Counted from the stretch's first letter, positions 1 to 9,465 are shown. The stretch is 41,667 nucleotides of DNA from an uncultured Bacteroidota bacterium (GCA_902776365.1 CACYPU010000013.1:1-41667), one strand, 5' to 3'. The notes: generated by a model not told the origin, from the sequence alone. Numbers and translations: made by a program.

Positions 1-144
1 GGCCGCCTCGTCTACACTAACACATTCAAGCATTCACACATTCACACATTCTCCCTCGACGTCTCCTCCTGGCCCCGCGGCACCTACCTCCTCCGCATCA
101 CCACCTCCAACGGCATCACCACTAAGAAACTGCTGCTCCGCTGA
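1..144 (+). CDS. C-terminal end of a T9SS-exported protein (partial)
   Basis: Frame 1 is open from the window edge to the TGA at 142-144 (47 residues seen). The end has the shape of a type IX secretion sorting domain (type A): a short beta-rich tail with a G-x-Y-L-L-R-I strand followed by a Gly-Ile turn and a final KKLLLR strand. In this family the tail directs passage through the outer membrane, where it is cut off and replaced by an anchor. The cargo domain lies outside the window. An 8-nt tandem repeat (22-53) is read through in frame and gives a His/Thr-rich stretch that looks inserted between two strands of the domain. Assignment to the sorting-domain family is fairly sure; the function of the whole protein is unknown. 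Confidence 0.7.
   Translation, partial: GRLVYTNTFKHSHIHTFSLDVSSWPRGTYLLRITTSNGITTKKLLLR
22..53. repeat. 4 x 8-nt imperfect tandem repeat (ACATTCAC type), in coding sequence
   Basis: Four adjacent 8-mers, ACATTCAA, GCATTCAC, ACATTCAC and ACATTCTC, lie in frame inside the T9SS sorting domain. It is the first of about twenty such short repeats in the window. Confidence 0.75.
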
Positions 145-163
145 CGGCAACGGCTTTTTTTTT

Positions 164-241
164 CGTCGGCGAATTTAGCGAATTAAGACAATGCCTCTTT
201 TCTGCGGCAGCCATTCGCCCAATTCGCTTAATTCGCCGACG
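164..241. repeat. Inverted repeat of 9-nt units between convergent genes; possible bidirectional terminator
   Basis: The arm at 164-186 and the arm at 219-241 are reverse complements at 20 of 23 positions, starting CGTCGGCGAATT. Each arm is itself built of 9-nt repeats (GGCGAATTT, AGCGAATTA). A run of nine T at 155-163 lies just before the left arm. The element sits between the end of the T9SS gene and the end of the convergent hypothetical gene, which fits a two-way terminator, but the T-run is on the wrong side for the forward gene. Confidence 0.6.
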
Positions 242-258
242 ATAAGAAAGTACGCCGT

Positions 259-1032
259 TTAGTTCGTCAGTCCTCCGTAGCTTTCTGCCGCCGCCTGCAG
301 GGCGGCGGGGGTGGTGTAGCGCTCGTAGTAGGTGCAGCGCGTCACCGCCTGCTGGCTCGAGCAGCGGCCGCCTTCCTCGCGCACCAGTCCCCAGCCCGCC
401 AGGGGGTCGGCGAACACCGCGCCCGTCAGGGCCAGGCGTCCTTCCACTTCCGTCACCGCCACCTCGCAGGGCCGCAGCGTCGCGTCGCGCGAGGTCACCG
501 TCGTGGCCAGCCGTCCGTTGTCCACCAGCAGGTCGAACCAGGCGCCGAGGCGCGGGGTCTCGTGGTCCATCGTCTGGCGCAGCGTGTAGAAGCGCACGCT
601 CTCGCCGCGCTGGAAGGTCATGGGCAGGTCGGTGAGCAGCGCCGCCTGACCCTCCACTTCGCCCAGGCGGTAGCCGATGTCGGGCAGCGTGCCGTCGGAC
701 AGCGGCATCGACGGCAGCAGCAGCGAGGCCCCCGAGCGGTGCTCGCCGGCCGTGAGGTAGACCACCGTCAGCTTGTTGGCCAGCGTGGCGAAGCGTTGGT
801 AGGTGTTGTCGCCGCCCATGAATAGCGGTCGGCCGGCCCATTTCAGCGAGCGCCACAGGGCGGTGGTGTGCGCCATGCGCTCGCGCATGTCGAACTGCTT
901 GCGGCTGCGCCGCTTCGGCTGGCGGCTGCGGGCCACCCGCATGATGGTCTTATCGCCTCGTGTATAGAGTGTTACGCCCGCCACACGCAGGCTTCCGTTC
1001 ACTAGGATGGCATTGCTTTTCGATGTTTTCAT
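259..1032 (-). CDS. Conserved hypothetical protein (DUF6266-like N-terminus)
   Basis: 257 residues starting MKTSKSNAILVNGSLRVAGV, with no signal peptide and no membrane segment. The first 60 residues have a small beta-rich pattern (Gly-Ser-Leu, Gly-Val, then a basic segment RSRQPKRRSRKQFDMRER). This resembles the start of DUF6266-type Bacteroidales proteins, which often occur near phage or mobile DNA. That similarity is by eye only and I cannot name a function. The C-terminal half has two Cys (GGRCSSQQ and TRCTYYE). The gene is monocistronic and its upstream side holds a tandem 11-nt repeat (1065-1119), which could be a control site. It is convergent with the preceding T9SS gene. Confidence 0.75.
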   Translation of the reverse strand: MKTSKSNAILVNGSLRVAGVTLYTRGDKTIMRVARSRQPKRRSRKQFDMRERMAHTTALWRSLKWAGRPLFMGGDNTYQRFATLANKLTVVYLTAGEHRSGASLLLPSMPLSDGTLPDIGYRLGEVEGQAALLTDLPMTFQRGESVRFYTLRQTMDHETPRLGAWFDLLVDNGRLATTVTSRDATLRPCEVAVTEVEGRLALTGAVFADPLAGWGLVREEGGRCSSQQAVTRCTYYERYTTPAALQAAAESYGGLTN

Positions 1033-1064
1033 AATGGGTTGTTTTTATGTGGTTTATAGCTCAT

Positions 1065-1119
1065 TTCTTCGGTACTTCTTCGGTATTTCTTCGGTACTTC
1101 TTCGGTCTATACCGAAGAA
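1065..1119. repeat. Four tandem 11-mers plus one inverted 11-mer upstream of a hypothetical gene
   Basis: TTCTTCGGTAC, TTCTTCGGTAT, TTCTTCGGTAC and TTCTTCGGTCT occupy 1065-1108, followed by ATACCGAAGAA (1109-1119), which is the exact complement of copy 2. The 11-bp spacing puts every copy on the same face of the helix. It lies 33-87 bp before the start of the reverse-strand hypothetical gene, so an operator or phase-variable spacer is possible. Confidence 0.8.
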
Positions 1120-1251
1120 ATGCCAAAGATGTAACGTTGATATAACGAAAATATTGTCTAAGTGGGGAGAAAAAAAAGAGTTGGCAGGACAGCGCCTGCC
1201 AACTCCACGTATATTTGCAAAACCAAGTTATGAAAAACTTGCGTGGGAATG

Positions 1252-2550
<1,299 letters not shown>

Positions 2551-2593
2551 TTAGGTTAAAATGTTTAATAATTATTGTTGACTATTAAAGGTG

Positions 2594-2601
2594 CAAAGAT
2601 A
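2594..2601 (-). promoter_or_regulatory. -7 box of the eno promoter (TATCTTTG)
   Basis: Reverse-strand TATCTTTG followed by CACC, 50 bp before the eno start, within an AT-rich stretch. It matches the Bacteroidota -7 consensus TAnnTTTG. No clear TTG is seen at the -33 position. Confidence 0.75.
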
Positions 2602-2641
2602 CGAAAAAAAGTTGTTACCAGGCGAATTTTTTTGATTTTTT

Positions 2642-3805
2642 CTATTTTTTTCGTTCGGTGATGAGCCAGCCGATTTCGGGTCGGAGGGCCAGGGTCTTGC
2701 TGTCTTGGGCGATGCCCACGAATCCGGCGCGGAGGGTGAGGGTGGTCTTGGCGGCGCCGGCGTCTATTTTGAGGGGGACGGAGAGGACCTCGGAGGGCAG
2801 GTGTTGGTCGCCTTCGTAGAGTTTCTCGAGGTCGTTACGTCGCCCTTTCTCGTCGTAGGGGTAGAACTTGACAATCCATCCATCGACATCGGGATGGGAG
2901 GGGCCGCAGCCATGGCCCCTGTCCTTGCGGTGGAGCTTGAACATGTCGCACCAGAAGTCTTTGTCGACCTCGCCTTCGGAGGCGCGTTTGATTTTCTCGA
3001 GCACGGGCAGCATCTTGTCGACCCACCAGGCGAGCTTGTACTCGCGCAGCACCTTCACGCGGTCGATAATCGACTGCCAGTCCTCGGGGGCGCCGTGGAG
3101 TATCACCTGCGGGATGCCGCAGATGGCCGTCAGCTCATAGTCGAAATACTTCTTCATGGCGACCATGATGGTGATTTGTGTGGCGGTGTGGGAGACGGAT
3201 GTCGAGGTGGTGAAGTCGCTGCCCATGACGGAGACGAGCTCCTTGCCGGTATAGGAGGCTATCTGCTTGGTGAACTGAGGGAAGAGGCGCTCCCATGCCT
3301 CGGGATTTTCCGGGAAGCGGTTGGTTTTTACGGTCAGCGTTTTCTTTCCGTCGAAGTCGACGAACATCGGCCGCAAATCCTCGGCGTTGTTGTTGACGTG
3401 GTAGGAGAATCCCTGGCAGATGAGGAGCCACAGGGCTTCGGGTGAGAGCTCGAAGGGGCGGTGGTCGGCGTAGGCGTGGTACATGGCATTGAAGAACGGG
3501 TTTTGTCCTCCCATCACCAGTTGCCGATCGAGGCGGTTGTGGGAGACGATGGATTCGGTATCGCCTGTGAAGTAGTAGGTATCAAGCAGGAGGTCGTAGG
3601 ATAAGGTGTCGAGCAGCTTTTGGGGAGCCTTGAGGTTTTCGACATCGATAACGATGGGTTTGCGGGCGTGTTTTTGTCCGACGGTATAGTTGTAGAAGGT
3701 CGTGTCCGAACGGTCGATGGATTTATTGTTTTGTCCGGTCGAGTTGTATGCCGGCAGGAGGAGGGTGACCAGCGCCATCAAGGGCATGAAGCGAGACTTT
3801 CTCAT
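2642..3805 (-). CDS. Secreted DUF4419-family protein
   Basis: 387 residues from the ATG at 3805 (MRKSRFMPLMALVTLLL). An upstream in-frame ATG at 3832 lies inside the -7 promoter box at 3830-3837 and so cannot be the start. The N-terminus is a signal peptide. The body shows DUF4419 features: the central PFELSPEALWLLICQGF block, a TxTxxSHTATQI segment, and the IPQVILHGAPEDWQSI motif followed by a C-terminal beta-rich part. DUF4419 has no established biochemical function that I know. The gene has its own promoter and is not obviously in an operon with eno, which follows 98 bp downstream on the same strand with a separate promoter. Confidence 0.85.
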   Translation of the reverse strand: MRKSRFMPLMALVTLLLPAYNSTGQNNKSIDRSDTTFYNYTVGQKHARKPIVIDVENLKAPQKLLDTLSYDLLLDTYYFTGDTESIVSHNRLDRQLVMGGQNPFFNAMYHAYADHRPFELSPEALWLLICQGFSYHVNNNAEDLRPMFVDFDGKKTLTVKTNRFPENPEAWERLFPQFTKQIASYTGKELVSVMGSDFTTSTSVSHTATQITIMVAMKKYFDYELTAICGIPQVILHGAPEDWQSIIDRVKVLREYKLAWWVDKMLPVLEKIKRASEGEVDKDFWCDMFKLHRKDRGHGCGPSHPDVDGWIVKFYPYDEKGRRNDLEKLYEGDQHLPSEVLSVPLKIDAGAAKTTLTLRAGFVGIAQDSKTLALRPEIGWLITERKK

Positions 3806-3829
3806 GACGAATTTATTTATTTTCGGCTG

Positions 3830-3837
3830 CAAAGATA
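3830..3837 (-). promoter_or_regulatory. -7 box for the DUF4419 gene (TATCTTTG)
   Basis: Reverse-strand TATCTTTGCAGCC, placing transcription start near 3823-3825. This excludes the longer ORF start at 3832 and selects the ATG at 3805. Confidence 0.75.
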
Positions 3838-3865
3838 CGAAAAAAAATTTTTTGGAGAGGATTTT

Positions 3866-3896
3866 TTGGTCATTTGCAAAAAAAGTTGTATTTTAG
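3866..3896 (+). promoter_or_regulatory. Probable promoter of the PorE-like gene
   Basis: TTG at 3866-3868, a 20-bp spacer, then TATTTTAG at 3889-3896. This deviates from TAnnTTTG at the third T of the TTTG block. It leaves a leader of about 85 nt before the ATG at 3989. No other candidate was seen. Confidence 0.45.
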
Positions 3897-3988
3897 CAAT
3901 TTGAATTGACGCATTGAATGGGGCGGAAAACCCTTTTAATGAGTTGGTTTTGATATTGATACGTGTAAAAAGAAATAGAATAGTATAT

Positions 3989-6739
3989 ATGAAAATGCTG
4001 AAAAAAGGTCTCTTGCTGCTCCTGTTTGCCCTGCTGGCAGGGGTGGGAGCGAGTGCACAGAAAAGCCTGGCCGCGAAGGCCGACGAACTCTTCGACCAGA
4101 ACCGCTTCGTGGAGGCGGTGAAGGAATACGAGGCCGCCTATGAGAAAATCAAGGACAACAAGGCCGAGAAGAACCGCGTCTATTTCCAGATTGCCGAGTG
4201 CTACCGACTGACCTACAACTATCCCCGCGCCGAGCGCATCTACAAGCGTCTGGCCGACGAGGAATACTACAAGAGCGAGCGCAAGCTTTATTTCAACCTC
4301 GCCGAGATGTGCCGCTTCCAGGAGAAGTTCGACGAGGCGGAAGCCTACTATACCAAGTACCTCGAGATGGAGCCGAAGGACTCTTACGCCATCAAACGCA
4401 AGGAGTCGCTGATATATGTCAACCAGCTGTCGAACAACCGCACGCGCCACGTCATCAGGAAGCTGAGCGAGTGGTGCACCGACTTCAACGACTTCGCCCC
4501 GCGTTTCGTGGGCGACGACACCACGAAGATTGTCTTCACCTCGTCGCGCTTCAGCGAGGGCGAGGCCGCCAGCAAGGACCCCTGGACCGACCAGGCCTAT
4601 TCCGAAATCTACCAGGTCTACATGGACCGCAACGGGCAGTGGGTCTCCGACCCCGAGTCGTGGGACAAGAGCGGCAAGATCAATACCCCTGTCAACGAGG
4701 GTGAGGCTTCGTTCACGCCCGACGGCAACACCGTCTTCTTCTCGCGCTGCGACGTGCGAGAGAACGAGTCGCTGACCTGCCGCATCTACACCTCGACGAA
4801 GGCTCCGCAGACGCTCGACAAGAAGAACGACAAGAAGGCCAACAAGAAAGCCAACAAGAAGAAGAACAACAAGAAGAAAAAGAAAGGGCAGAAGGAAGAG
4901 TCCGAGGAGCCTGTGCAGGAGGCCGAGGGTGAGGAGGTGGCTCCCGGCGAGTGGTCGACGCCGGTGTATGTGCATCTGGGCGACACCGCCTACAGCTTCC
5001 TCTATCCCGCCATCAGCAGCGACGGCCTGACGCTCTATTTCTCGTCCGATATGCCGGGTGGCTTCGGCGAGTACGACCTGTGGAAGGCCACGCGTAAGTC
5101 CACCGCCGACGACTTCGGGCGTCCGGTGAACCTCTCCTCCATCATCAACACCCCCGGCCGTGAGATTATGCCGGTGCTGAGGAACGACTCGCTGCTGTAT
5201 TTCTCCTCCGACGGCCACCCCGGCGTGGGCGGACAGGACCTCTTCAGCGCCGTGCTCAACTCCAACGGCAAGTTCTCCGAGCCCGAGAATCTGGGCATCC
5301 CCATCAACTCGTCGTATGACGAGATGTCCATCGTCTTCTACCCCGACGGCAGCAAGAACAACATCCTCGAGCGCGGCTATTTCTCGTCGAACCGCCCCTA
5401 TGTGGACCCCCACAGCCGCAGCGCGCAGAACGAGAACCGAAGCACGCAGAACCCTCCCATCAACGATAACCTGTTCTATTTCGAGCTCCCGGGCTTGAAC
5501 TACGCCATCCAGGGCACCGTGCGCGACGAGAAGTCGATGCAGCTCATGAAGGACGTGCGTGTGAAACTCGTGGGTTCCGACGGCACCAATATCGAGACGC
5601 GCACCGACAAGAAGGGCTTCTATAAGTTCGACAGCACCGTGGTACGCCGCGACGTGGTGTACAAGATGTACCTCTCGAAGCAGAGCTACTACAGCGTGGA
5701 GGGCTCGGCGAGTACCCGTGGCTACTTCACCAACAAGACCATCGTGCAGGACTTCCGCATGGATCCTGTGCCGCGCCGTCCCATCGTGCTGCCCGAGATA
5801 CGCTTCGACCTTGCCAAGGCCGACCTGCAGGCGCAGTTCATGGATTCCCTCATGGACCTCTACCTGGTGATGGAGAACAACCCCAACCTCGTGGTGGAGA
5901 TTCGTTCGCATACCGACTGCCAGCCTTATATAGGCATGACCAACGACACCCTGTCGCAGCGCCGCGCCCAGAGTGTGGTGGACTATCTGGTAAACCGCGG
6001 CATCGACCGCGAGCGTCTGGTGGCCAAGGGCTATGCCGACCGTGTGCCGCGAGTGCTCGACGAGGATGTCAGCGTGACCCTCAACGGGAAGAGATATGAC
6101 TTCTCCGCCGGCACGGTGCTGGATTGCGACTACATTGCCACCCTCAAGGGCGACCACCAGCAGGCGGCGCACTCGCTGAACCGCCGCATCGAGTTCCTGG
6201 TGCTGCGCGAGGACTATGTGCCGCGCAACATGGTGGAGAACCTTACTGCCCCGAAGGAGGGCGACGGCAAGGTGGTGAACCTCGTCCAGCGCCCCGAGGG
6301 TGAGGAGGAGACGGGGGAGCCGCAGACCACCATCGTCCACGACGAGAGCACGGTCTTCGTCACCATGATTAACTCCACCCGCGGCGAGATGACCTGCATA
6401 GCCAACGGCATCCAGATTCCCATGCTCATCGACGAGCGCTATGCCGAACCTATCGCCATCTCATGGGAGGAGGCCATGAGCCTGCTCTACCAGCAGCGCC
6501 TCACCAAGGAGGACTTCCCCCTGCGTGACCAGTCGTTCGACCCCGAAGGCAATATCCTCGACCGCACCACCATCATCTTCAAGAACATGCAGATTGGCGA
6601 GCAGCGTCGCGAGAATGTCGAGGTGGTGGTAGTGAAGGGCATCGACTATAAGTTCATCATCAACCGCACGGGTCTGCTGCAGTTCGGCAAGTACGAGTTC
6701 GACAAGCAGCGCTCGCGGCTCATCTTCCTGGATGAATAG
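3989..6739 (+). CDS. PorE-like OmpA-family protein with TPR, beta-propeller, regulatory-like, OmpA and degenerate retropepsin-like domains
   Basis: 916 residues from MKMLKKGLLLLLFALLAGVG (signal peptide); an upstream in-frame ATG at 3914 has no signal peptide directly behind it and is not chosen. Order: TPR-like helices about 25-140; PD40/WD40-type propeller about 170-500, interrupted by a Lys/Asn-rich stretch (about 270-305); carboxypeptidase-regulatory-like beta domain about 505-595; OmpA peptidoglycan-binding domain about 600-735 (NDTLSQRRAQSVVDYL, NRRIEF). This architecture is that of PorE (P. gingivalis PG1058), the T9SS component that ties the machinery to peptidoglycan. The tail (about 790-916) looks like a clan AA aspartic protease fold: NGIQIPMLID at the catalytic position, then IIFKNMQIG and LLQFGKYEFD, but the D-T/S-G triad reads D-E-R (Asp815). 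It overlaps miaA by 8 nt. It may be a PorE paralogue rather than the orthologue. Confidence 0.8.
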   Translation: MKMLKKGLLLLLFALLAGVGASAQKSLAAKADELFDQNRFVEAVKEYEAAYEKIKDNKAEKNRVYFQIAECYRLTYNYPRAERIYKRLADEEYYKSERKLYFNLAEMCRFQEKFDEAEAYYTKYLEMEPKDSYAIKRKESLIYVNQLSNNRTRHVIRKLSEWCTDFNDFAPRFVGDDTTKIVFTSSRFSEGEAASKDPWTDQAYSEIYQVYMDRNGQWVSDPESWDKSGKINTPVNEGEASFTPDGNTVFFSRCDVRENESLTCRIYTSTKAPQTLDKKNDKKANKKANKKKNNKKKKKGQKEESEEPVQEAEGEEVAPGEWSTPVYVHLGDTAYSFLYPAISSDGLTLYFSSDMPGGFGEYDLWKATRKSTADDFGRPVNLSSIINTPGREIMPVLRNDSLLYFSSDGHPGVGGQDLFSAVLNSNGKFSEPENLGIPINSSYDEMSIVFYPDGSKNNILERGYFSSNRPYVDPHSRSAQNENRSTQNPPINDNLFYFELPGLNYAIQGTVRDEKSMQLMKDVRVKLVGSDGTNIETRTDKKGFYKFDSTVVRRDVVYKMYLSKQSYYSVEGSASTRGYFTNKTIVQDFRMDPVPRRPIVLPEIRFDLAKADLQAQFMDSLMDLYLVMENNPNLVVEIRSHTDCQPYIGMTNDTLSQRRAQSVVDYLVNRGIDRERLVAKGYADRVPRVLDEDVSVTLNGKRYDFSAGTVLDCDYIATLKGDHQQAAHSLNRRIEFLVLREDYVPRNMVENLTAPKEGDGKVVNLVQRPEGEEETGEPQTTIVHDESTVFVTMINSTRGEMTCIANGIQIPMLIDERYAEPIAISWEEAMSLLYQQRLTKEDFPLRDQSFDPEGNILDRTTIIFKNMQIGEQRRENVEVVVVKGIDYKFIINRTGLLQFGKYEFDKQRSRLIFLDE

Positions 6740-7670
6740 TTTGATTACTATTTTAGGTCCTACGGCTACGGGGAAGACTGCCCTTGCGGCCGAGGTGGCC
6801 TGTCGTCTGGGGGGCGAGATTATCAGCGCCGACTCGCGACAGGTGTTCCGCGGCATGGACATAGGCACCGGCAAGGACCTCGACGAATACTCTGTTGCTC
6901 AGCCACTCAGCCACTCGGTCACCCACATACCCTACCACCTCATTGATATCTGTGAACCGGGCGAGGAGTACAGCGCCTACCGCTTCCTACGCGACTTCAA
7001 TGAAGCCTATGCCGACATCGTTGCGCGTGGCCGCCAGCCTATCCTCTGTGGTGGCACAGGCCTATATATCGACGCTGTGGTTCGTGGCTACCGGCTGGCC
7101 GACGCGCCGGTGGACGAAGTGTATCGCCGCTCGCTGGAGGCTTTCAGCGACGAGGAGCTCACGGAGCGGCTGGCCTCCTACATCAAGCTACACAACCACA
7201 CCGACACCGAGACGCGCGAACGCCTCGTCCGTGCCCTCGAGATACAGGAGTTTGCCCTCGCGCACCCCGAGGCCTGCACGCAGGCACCGGAGATGGAACA
7301 CCGCATCTACGGCCTGCTGTTGCCGCGCCAGGTGGTCATCGACCGCATCGAGGCGCGCCTGCGGCGCCGTATGGAAGAGGGTATGACCGACGAGGTGCAG
7401 CGGCTGCTCGACGAAGGAGTGCCGCCCGAAAGGCTGAAGCGCTACGGCTTGGAATACCGTCATGTGACGCGCTACCTGCTGGGCGAGTGTACAAAAGAGG
7501 AGCTCTTCCGCGACCTCTTCACCGACATCCGGCGCTTCGCCAAGCGTCAGATGACGTGGTTCCGCCGCATGGAGCGCAACGGCGTCGCCATCCATTGGAT
7601 TGATGGCATGCTCCCGGTGGACGAAAAAGCCGACATCATCGCTCTTGAAGCACGTCGCCGTGGTCGTTGA
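6732..7670 (+). CDS. miaA: tRNA dimethylallyltransferase
   Basis: 312 residues. The enzyme adds a dimethylallyl group to N6 of A37 in tRNAs reading UNN codons, using DMAPP. Marks: P-loop GPTATGKT (residues 9-16), DSRQVFRGMDIGTGK (34 onward), IPYHLIDI, CGGTGLYIDAV, and RFAKRQMTWFRR near the C-terminus. The start overlaps the 3' end of the PorE-like gene by 8 nt, so the two are translationally linked. Between GTGKDLDEY and IPYHLID, where other MiaA proteins have a short loop, this protein has an extra Ser/His-rich segment coded by an 8-nt tandem repeat (6893-6924). The 3' end overlaps the convergent C69 peptidase gene by 35 nt. Confidence 0.97.
   Translation: MNSLITILGPTATGKTALAAEVACRLGGEIISADSRQVFRGMDIGTGKDLDEYSVAQPLSHSVTHIPYHLIDICEPGEEYSAYRFLRDFNEAYADIVARGRQPILCGGTGLYIDAVVRGYRLADAPVDEVYRRSLEAFSDEELTERLASYIKLHNHTDTETRERLVRALEIQEFALAHPEACTQAPEMEHRIYGLLLPRQVVIDRIEARLRRRMEEGMTDEVQRLLDEGVPPERLKRYGLEYRHVTRYLLGECTKEELFRDLFTDIRRFAKRQMTWFRRMERNGVAIHWIDGMLPVDEKADIIALEARRRGR
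6893..6924. repeat. 4 x 8-nt imperfect tandem repeat inside miaA
   Basis: Units TGTTGCTC, AGCCACTC, AGCCACTC and GGTCACCC are read in frame. They code for the variable loop just before the conserved IPYHLID block. Confidence 0.65.
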
Positions 7671-9327
7671 CAATCAGGCGGTAGAACCAGGCAGGGTAGG
7701 GGGGCTGTTTGATGCCGGTGACGACGCCTGTGGGAGTGGTCTTGATGCGGCCGTTTTCGACAGTCTTAATGTTTCCGTCGATGTATTTCATCAGCAGTAG
7801 CTGGTCGAGCTCGTGCCAGCGGCGCATCATCTTCTCGGCGCGGTCGTTGCTGAAGCGGTTGAGGGCGCCCACGAGGCGTGTCTCGTTGTCCTCCTGTGCC
7901 CAGCGGCGGCAGTAGGCCTGCTCGTCGGTGACGAACTCGTCCTCCAGCTCGCGCTGCACACGCTGCACGTCGACAATCATGGAGTCGTAGCGCAGGTAGC
8001 AGAAATTGCTGACGCGGTTGAAGAGCCAGAAGGCGGCGGTCTCGGAGTAGCGGCTCATGCTGCCGTTGCCCTCCTCGAAGCAGACGGGCACCTGGGTGAC
8101 GCCGCAGTAGACGGGGCAGTAGCAGGTGCTGTAGGTGTCGTCGACGCCGAACCAGAGGATGCCGCCGAGCTTGGAGGGCAGCCAGGAACGGCACTGCGCC
8201 ACGAAGGAGAATCCTGTCTGCTGGGTGCTGATGGCACGTTCGTGGACATATTTCTTGCCATCGACCTCGAAGTCCATGGGGCGCCAGCGGTAGGGGCAGT
8301 GGAAGGGGCCTGCGCCGACGTCGTTGGTCATATCCATGGGCGTACCCTCGAAGTGGTCGCGCATCAGGGCCATGCAGTCCTGCACGGAGAGTTTGCGGTT
8401 GGGTTTCACCCAAAGGGGGAGCCGTTCGGCGGTGTCGTCGCCCATGGCGTATTTTTCATAGCGCTGCATGCCGTCGGCACAGCGATTGAACATGGCGTAC
8501 ACACGGGCCTCACAGGCGCGGAGGCCGGAGAAGGTGAGGGGATTGTAGGTGTCGGCGAAGGAGAAGTCGGCATCCTTGCCGCTGTAAAGCCCCTGCTTGC
8601 GGGCGAAGGAGGCCACATCCTCGCTGTAGACGCACTCGATGTCCCTGTCAAATATGCGTTTAATGTTTTTGCTGCTGAGGCTGTTCTTCACTTTCTTGCC
8701 TTCCCAAGGGAAGGTGGTGATGCGGGCCTGGTTGGCGTGTCCGCAGATATAGCCGTCGGGCACACGACGCGCCACCCACACGGCACCTTTCTCGAAGTGG
8801 CCCTTGCTGGTGATTTCGAAAATCCATGCCTCGTTGGGGTCGGCGAGGGAAAAGCTTTCGCCGCCGTCGCTGTAGCCGTAGGTCGCCACCAGCTCGGCCA
8901 TCACCTTGATGGCCTCGCGGCAGTTCTTGGCCCTTTGCAGGGTGACATAGATGAGGTTGCCGTAGTCGATGCCCTCGGCGTTGCCCTTGTCGAGGGGGCT
9001 GATGCCGCCCCAGGTGGTCTCGCCGATGGCCAGCTGGTGCTCGTTGATGAAGCCCACCACCTGGTAGGTGTGTGCCGGCTGCGGTATCTCGAGCTGGAAC
9101 TTCAGCGAGCCGTAGTTGTAGAGGCGCAGCGTCTCGCCGGGCTCGTGGTCGGCGGCGGGACAGTAGCGCAGTTGGCCATAGCGCGTGTGGCTGTCGGCGG
9201 CATAGGTGATGAAGGTGCTGCCGTCGGCACTGGCACCTTTCGACACGATGAGGTTGGTGCAGGCGTTCGAGGTGAAAGGTGAGAGGAGAAAGGTGAAAAG
9301 GGTGAGGAGAAGGATTATACGTTTCAT
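7636..9327 (-). CDS. Secreted C69-family dipeptidase
   Basis: 563 residues. The N-terminal signal peptide (residues 1-22) is followed directly by Cys23 in ACTNLIVSKGASADGS. In the C69/PepD family this Cys becomes the N-terminal nucleophile after processing, and the SADGS motif is typical. Further family blocks are HTYQVVGFINEHQLAIGETT, YGYSDGGESFSLADPNEAW and ICGHANQARI. The family hydrolyses dipeptides; the periplasm or cell surface is the likely place. The gene has its own promoter and is divergent from the beta-propeller gene. The signal peptide is largely coded by a 7-nt tandem repeat (9271-9298). Its 3' end overlaps the convergent miaA by 35 nt. Confidence 0.93.
   Translation of the reverse strand: MKRIILLLTLFTFLLSPFTSNACTNLIVSKGASADGSTFITYAADSHTRYGQLRYCPAADHEPGETLRLYNYGSLKFQLEIPQPAHTYQVVGFINEHQLAIGETTWGGISPLDKGNAEGIDYGNLIYVTLQRAKNCREAIKVMAELVATYGYSDGGESFSLADPNEAWIFEITSKGHFEKGAVWVARRVPDGYICGHANQARITTFPWEGKKVKNSLSSKNIKRIFDRDIECVYSEDVASFARKQGLYSGKDADFSFADTYNPLTFSGLRACEARVYAMFNRCADGMQRYEKYAMGDDTAERLPLWVKPNRKLSVQDCMALMRDHFEGTPMDMTNDVGAGPFHCPYRWRPMDFEVDGKKYVHERAISTQQTGFSFVAQCRSWLPSKLGGILWFGVDDTYSTCYCPVYCGVTQVPVCFEEGNGSMSRYSETAAFWLFNRVSNFCYLRYDSMIVDVQRVQRELEDEFVTDEQAYCRRWAQEDNETRLVGALNRFSNDRAEKMMRRWHELDQLLLMKYIDGNIKTVENGRIKTTPTGVVTGIKQPPYPAWFYRLIVNDHGDVLQER
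9271..9298. repeat. 4 x 7-nt imperfect tandem repeat in the C69 signal peptide
   Basis: GGTGAAA, GGTGAGA, GGAGAAA and GGTGAAA (forward strand), with a degenerate fifth unit after it. On the coding strand it reads as TTTCACC-type heptamers, giving the Leu/Phe/Thr-rich core of the signal peptide. Confidence 0.75.
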
Positions 9328-9346
9328 AATGTCATCAATTTGGGTG

Positions 9347-9354
9347 CAAAGATA
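9347..9354 (-). promoter_or_regulatory. -7 box of the C69 dipeptidase promoter
   Basis: Reverse-strand TATCTTTGCACCC, 20 bp before the start at 9327. The predicted leader is only about 13 nt. Confidence 0.7.
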
Positions 9355-9365
9355 CTAAGAAAAAT

Positions 9366-9395
9366 TGAAAAACAATTTATTTTTCGTATGTTTGC
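9366..9395 (+). promoter_or_regulatory. Promoter of the beta-propeller gene
   Basis: TTG at 9366-9368, exactly 19 bp, then TATGTTTG at 9388-9395, a full match to the Bacteroidota -33/-7 pattern. The leader to the ATG at 9466 is about 63 nt. Confidence 0.75.
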
Positions 9396-9465
9396 AATTG
9401 GAACAGAGGAGGTGTGATAAGTGCATCTAGTTAAAAATGAATGACTAAAGATTAAAATACAAGAG

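Noticed and set aside
122-856. Long reverse-strand open frame overlapping the 257-residue hypothetical gene
   Set aside because: It is Arg/Gly/Pro-rich, typical of a shadow frame in GC-rich DNA, and is out of frame with the gene that has a family-like N-terminus.
3893-6340. 815-codon reverse frame across the PorE-like gene
   Set aside because: The forward gene has a signal peptide and recognisable domains; the reverse frame is a His/Val/Leu/Gly-rich shadow with no domain.
9429-9456. Weak heptamer-like pattern (AGTTAAA, AATGAAT, GACTAAA, GATTAAA)
   Set aside because: Only partly periodic and in AT-rich DNA, so chance is likely; the same applies to 26721-26744 and 11285-11305.
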